Below the pieces are notes generated by a model that saw only the letters and a list, made by a program, of their open reading frames with translations, was not told where the DNA came from and did not search any database. The position numbers and the translations under genes are program-made. A DNA stretch of 64,000 nt from Marinobacterium rhizophilum (GTDB taxonomy: Bacteria; Pseudomonadota; Gammaproteobacteria; Pseudomonadales; Balneatricaceae): contig NZ_CP073347.1 in assembly GCF_024397915.1 (NCBI RefSeq), positions 1,612,001-1,676,000 of the forward strand, written 5' to 3'. This document shows positions 62,520 through 64,000 of this stretch, piece by piece; position 1 is the stretch's first letter, and every line of letters begins with the position of its first letter.

Positions 62520-63449
62520 TTAGTCCTGCTTGACGCGCGGACGGTTGCTGCGCTGTTCGGCATCAGGTGCCGGTGCCTTCTGCAGCTGGAAGTCGAAATC
62601 CAGCTCGGCAAAGGGGCCTTCAATGCCCCGGTCCTTGGCAGCGGAAGCATCGTCGATAAAACGGATATCGCCCACCAGGCCATCGCGGGTGGCATAGGCG
62701 AAGTCGTCCCACAGGAACTTGTCGCCGGCCAGGTTGATCTGGGTGGTCAGGTGACGGTGCCCCTTGGCGGACACGAAAAAGTGGATATGCGCCGGGCGCT
62801 GGCCGTGACGGCCAAGCTGGTTCAGCACTTCCTGGGTCGTGCCATCCGGCGGGCAGCCGTAACCCGAGGGCACGATGCTGCGTACACGGTAGCGACCCTG
62901 GGCGTCGGTGACGATGCGACGGCGCAGGTTGTAGTCGGACTGGGTCGAGTCGAAGTAGGAGTAGGTGCCATTGGAATTGGCGTGCCAGATATCGACCACG
63001 GCACCGGCCACGGGCGCGCCATCGGTATCCAGAATGCGACCCTGCACGAACATCACCTTGCCCGGGTCCGTACCGTCATCCATGCGGGCTTCACCCTCGG
63101 ACAGCGGCGCGCCGGCCACGTACAGCGGGCCTTCGATGGTGCGCGGCGTGCCGCCGGTGTGTCCGGCTGCCTCGTCCTGGGCATCCAGCAGCAGATCGAA
63201 GTAGTGCTCCAGACCCAGGCCCGGTACCAGCAGGCCGGCTTCGCTGCGACTGCCCATGCGGTTGAGGTAATCGACACCTTTCCAGAATTCGTCCTGGGTG
63301 ACTTCCAGGTCTTCAATGATCTTGGCGGCATCATTGATGATGCGCAGGATCAGCTGCTTCATGCGCGGGTTGCCCTGGTCATTGTTGAGGCCTGCGGCCT
63401 TGTTGAACAGGTCCTGCACTTGTTCGGTGTGAGCCAGCTTAATAGTCAT
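62520..63449 (-). CDS. catA: Catechol 1,2-dioxygenase
   Basis: 309 residues, intradiol ring cleavage of catechol to cis,cis-muconate. N-terminal helical linker domain (1-95), then the catalytic domain: EGPLYVAGAP, and non-haem Fe(III) ligands Tyr163 (GTYSYFD), Tyr197 (PSGYGCP), His221 and His223 (RPAHIHFF). Length and order match CatA of Pseudomonas/Acinetobacter. Transcribed after catB and catC in the common catBCA order. Confidence 0.97.
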   Translation of the reverse strand: MTIKLAHTEQVQDLFNKAAGLNNDQGNPRMKQLILRIINDAAKIIEDLEVTQDEFWKGVDYLNRMGSRSEAGLLVPGLGLEHYFDLLLDAQDEAAGHTGGTPRTIEGPLYVAGAPLSEGEARMDDGTDPGKVMFVQGRILDTDGAPVAGAVVDIWHANSNGTYSYFDSTQSDYNLRRRIVTDAQGRYRVRSIVPSGYGCPPDGTTQEVLNQLGRHGQRPAHIHFFVSAKGHRHLTTQINLAGDKFLWDDFAYATRDGLVGDIRFIDDASAAKDRGIEGPFAELDFDFQLQKAPAPDAEQRSNRPRVKQD

Positions 63450-63483
63450 GTTCTCTTCCTCACTTCTTATTTATGTCGGCGAA

Positions 63484-63774
63484 TCAACGGTCATCAGCAT
63501 GGATGGACGAAGCGTGACGGCACAACGCATCGACCTCGATATCCATATAGGGAAACAACGGCAGCTGCATCAGGATGTCGTGCAGTTCCTGGGTACTGTC
63601 GACATCAAACAGGCTGTAGTTGGCGTACTGCCCGGCAATGCGCCAGAGGTGGCGCCATTTGCCTTCGTGCTGCAGGCGCTGCGCCAGGGCCTTTTCTTCT
63701 GCCTTGATCTGTTCGGCCCGGGCAGGGTCCATGTCCAGGGGGATATTGACGGTCATTTTTACGTGAAACAGCAT
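63484..63774 (-). CDS. catC: Muconolactone delta-isomerase
   Basis: 96 residues, the standard CatC size: MLFHVKMTVNIPLDMDPARAEQIKAEEKA, WRHLWRIAGQYANYSLFDVDS, LPLFPYMDIEV. It moves the double bond of muconolactone to give 3-oxoadipate enol-lactone. 34 bp before catA. Confidence 0.97.
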   Translation of the reverse strand: MLFHVKMTVNIPLDMDPARAEQIKAEEKALAQRLQHEGKWRHLWRIAGQYANYSLFDVDSTQELHDILMQLPLFPYMDIEVDALCRHASSIHADDR

Positions 63775-63797
63775 TGCAGCAGCTCCTTGGAAACAGG

Positions 63798-64000
63798 TTA
63801 CTTGCGACTGAAGAACGCCAGACGTTCTTCATCGAGGGTCAGGCCGATACCCGGTGTACGGGGTACTTCAAGCTGGAAGTCACGGTAAACCGGCGCTTCG
63901 GTGACGATGTCTTCGGTCAGCAGCAGCGGGCCGAACAGCTCGGTGTGCCAGGTCAGCTTTTTCAGGGTCACAAAGGCATGGGCAGCGGCCAGCGAACCGA
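63798..64000 (-). CDS. catB: Muconate cycloisomerase, C-terminal end (runs off right edge)
   Basis: The last ~67 codons, ending VPRTPGIGLTLDEERLAFFSRK. Upstream reads ...TELFGPLLLTEDIVTEAPVYRDFQLE, the conserved end of CatB/enolase-superfamily muconate-lactonising enzymes. It precedes catC by 23 bp. Confidence 0.9.
   Translation of the reverse strand, partial: GSLAAAHAFVTLKKLTWHTELFGPLLLTEDIVTEAPVYRDFQLEVPRTPGIGLTLDEERLAFFSRK

Overview
The window looks like chromosomal DNA of a GC-rich, aerobic gammaproteobacterium, most likely marine and near the Oceanospirillales/Pseudomonadales (a Marinobacterium-like genome would fit). This rests on the Pseudomonas-type ped/exa quinoprotein locus, minCDE, rapA, catechol ortho-cleavage genes, a class I cyclic-di-GMP riboswitch and a NavBac-type channel. 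The genus is inference. No tRNA, rRNA or CRISPR array was seen.

Layout. 1-4.6 kb: a PQQ-dependent alcohol oxidation block (exaA-like dehydrogenase running off the left edge, PqqD-like protein, metallo-hydrolase, SoxYZ-like carrier, periplasmic binding protein, cytochrome c550 PedF). 4.7-18.1 kb: an accessory stretch with a truncated LysR gene, RidA, a secreted M11-type metalloprotease under a c-di-GMP riboswitch, a DsbA-like protein, two secreted proteins (one with nearly identical 360-bp DUF11 repeats) and a membrane adenylate cyclase. 18.1-23.5 kb: a sodium channel, then the second half of the PQQ locus (degenerate cupredoxin, binding protein, YVTN propeller, two-gene ABC exporter). 23.5-40.9 kb: mostly housekeeping (minCDE, ppiC, slyD, two DEAD-box helicases, rapA, NlpC/P60 lipoprotein, prephenate dehydratase, exported truncated globin, diguanylate cyclase, YcaQ-like glycosylase), interrupted by two tandem arrays and a MITE-like element. 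41-47.3 kb: a tight three-gene operon (flavin amine oxidase, beta-barrel protein, ThDP decarboxylase), a second MITE-like element and a GFA protein. 47.5-53.1 kb: a decaying quinohemoprotein amine dehydrogenase (qhp) operon and debris of an HPt kinase and an amidase. 53.1-62.1 kb: a catabolic island (C45 hydrolase, two membrane proteins, IclR; then porin, M20 amidohydrolase, Na+ symporter, DUF3311, LysR). 62.5-64 kb: catA, catC and the end of catB.

How parts fit together. Several modules touch aromatic amino acid, amine and alcohol chemistry: prephenate dehydratase makes phenylpyruvate; the amine oxidase/ThDP decarboxylase pair would convert an aromatic amino acid to an aldehyde; the ped/exa system oxidises aromatic and aliphatic alcohols in the periplasm; the ruined qhp system would have oxidised amines; cat genes take catechol to the ring-cleavage pathway. 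This link is inference from gene content. Cyclic-di-GMP appears twice (riboswitch and diguanylate cyclase).

The most unusual feature is a pair of unrelated tandem arrays, one abutting minE (186-bp period) and one abutting the prephenate dehydratase gene (89-bp period). In both, every unit carries a copy of the neighbouring gene's 3' end including the stop codon, the most distal copy is the most diverged, and native-looking downstream sequence resumes only after it. That is what insertion of a small element at a gene's 3' end, followed by amplification, would leave behind.
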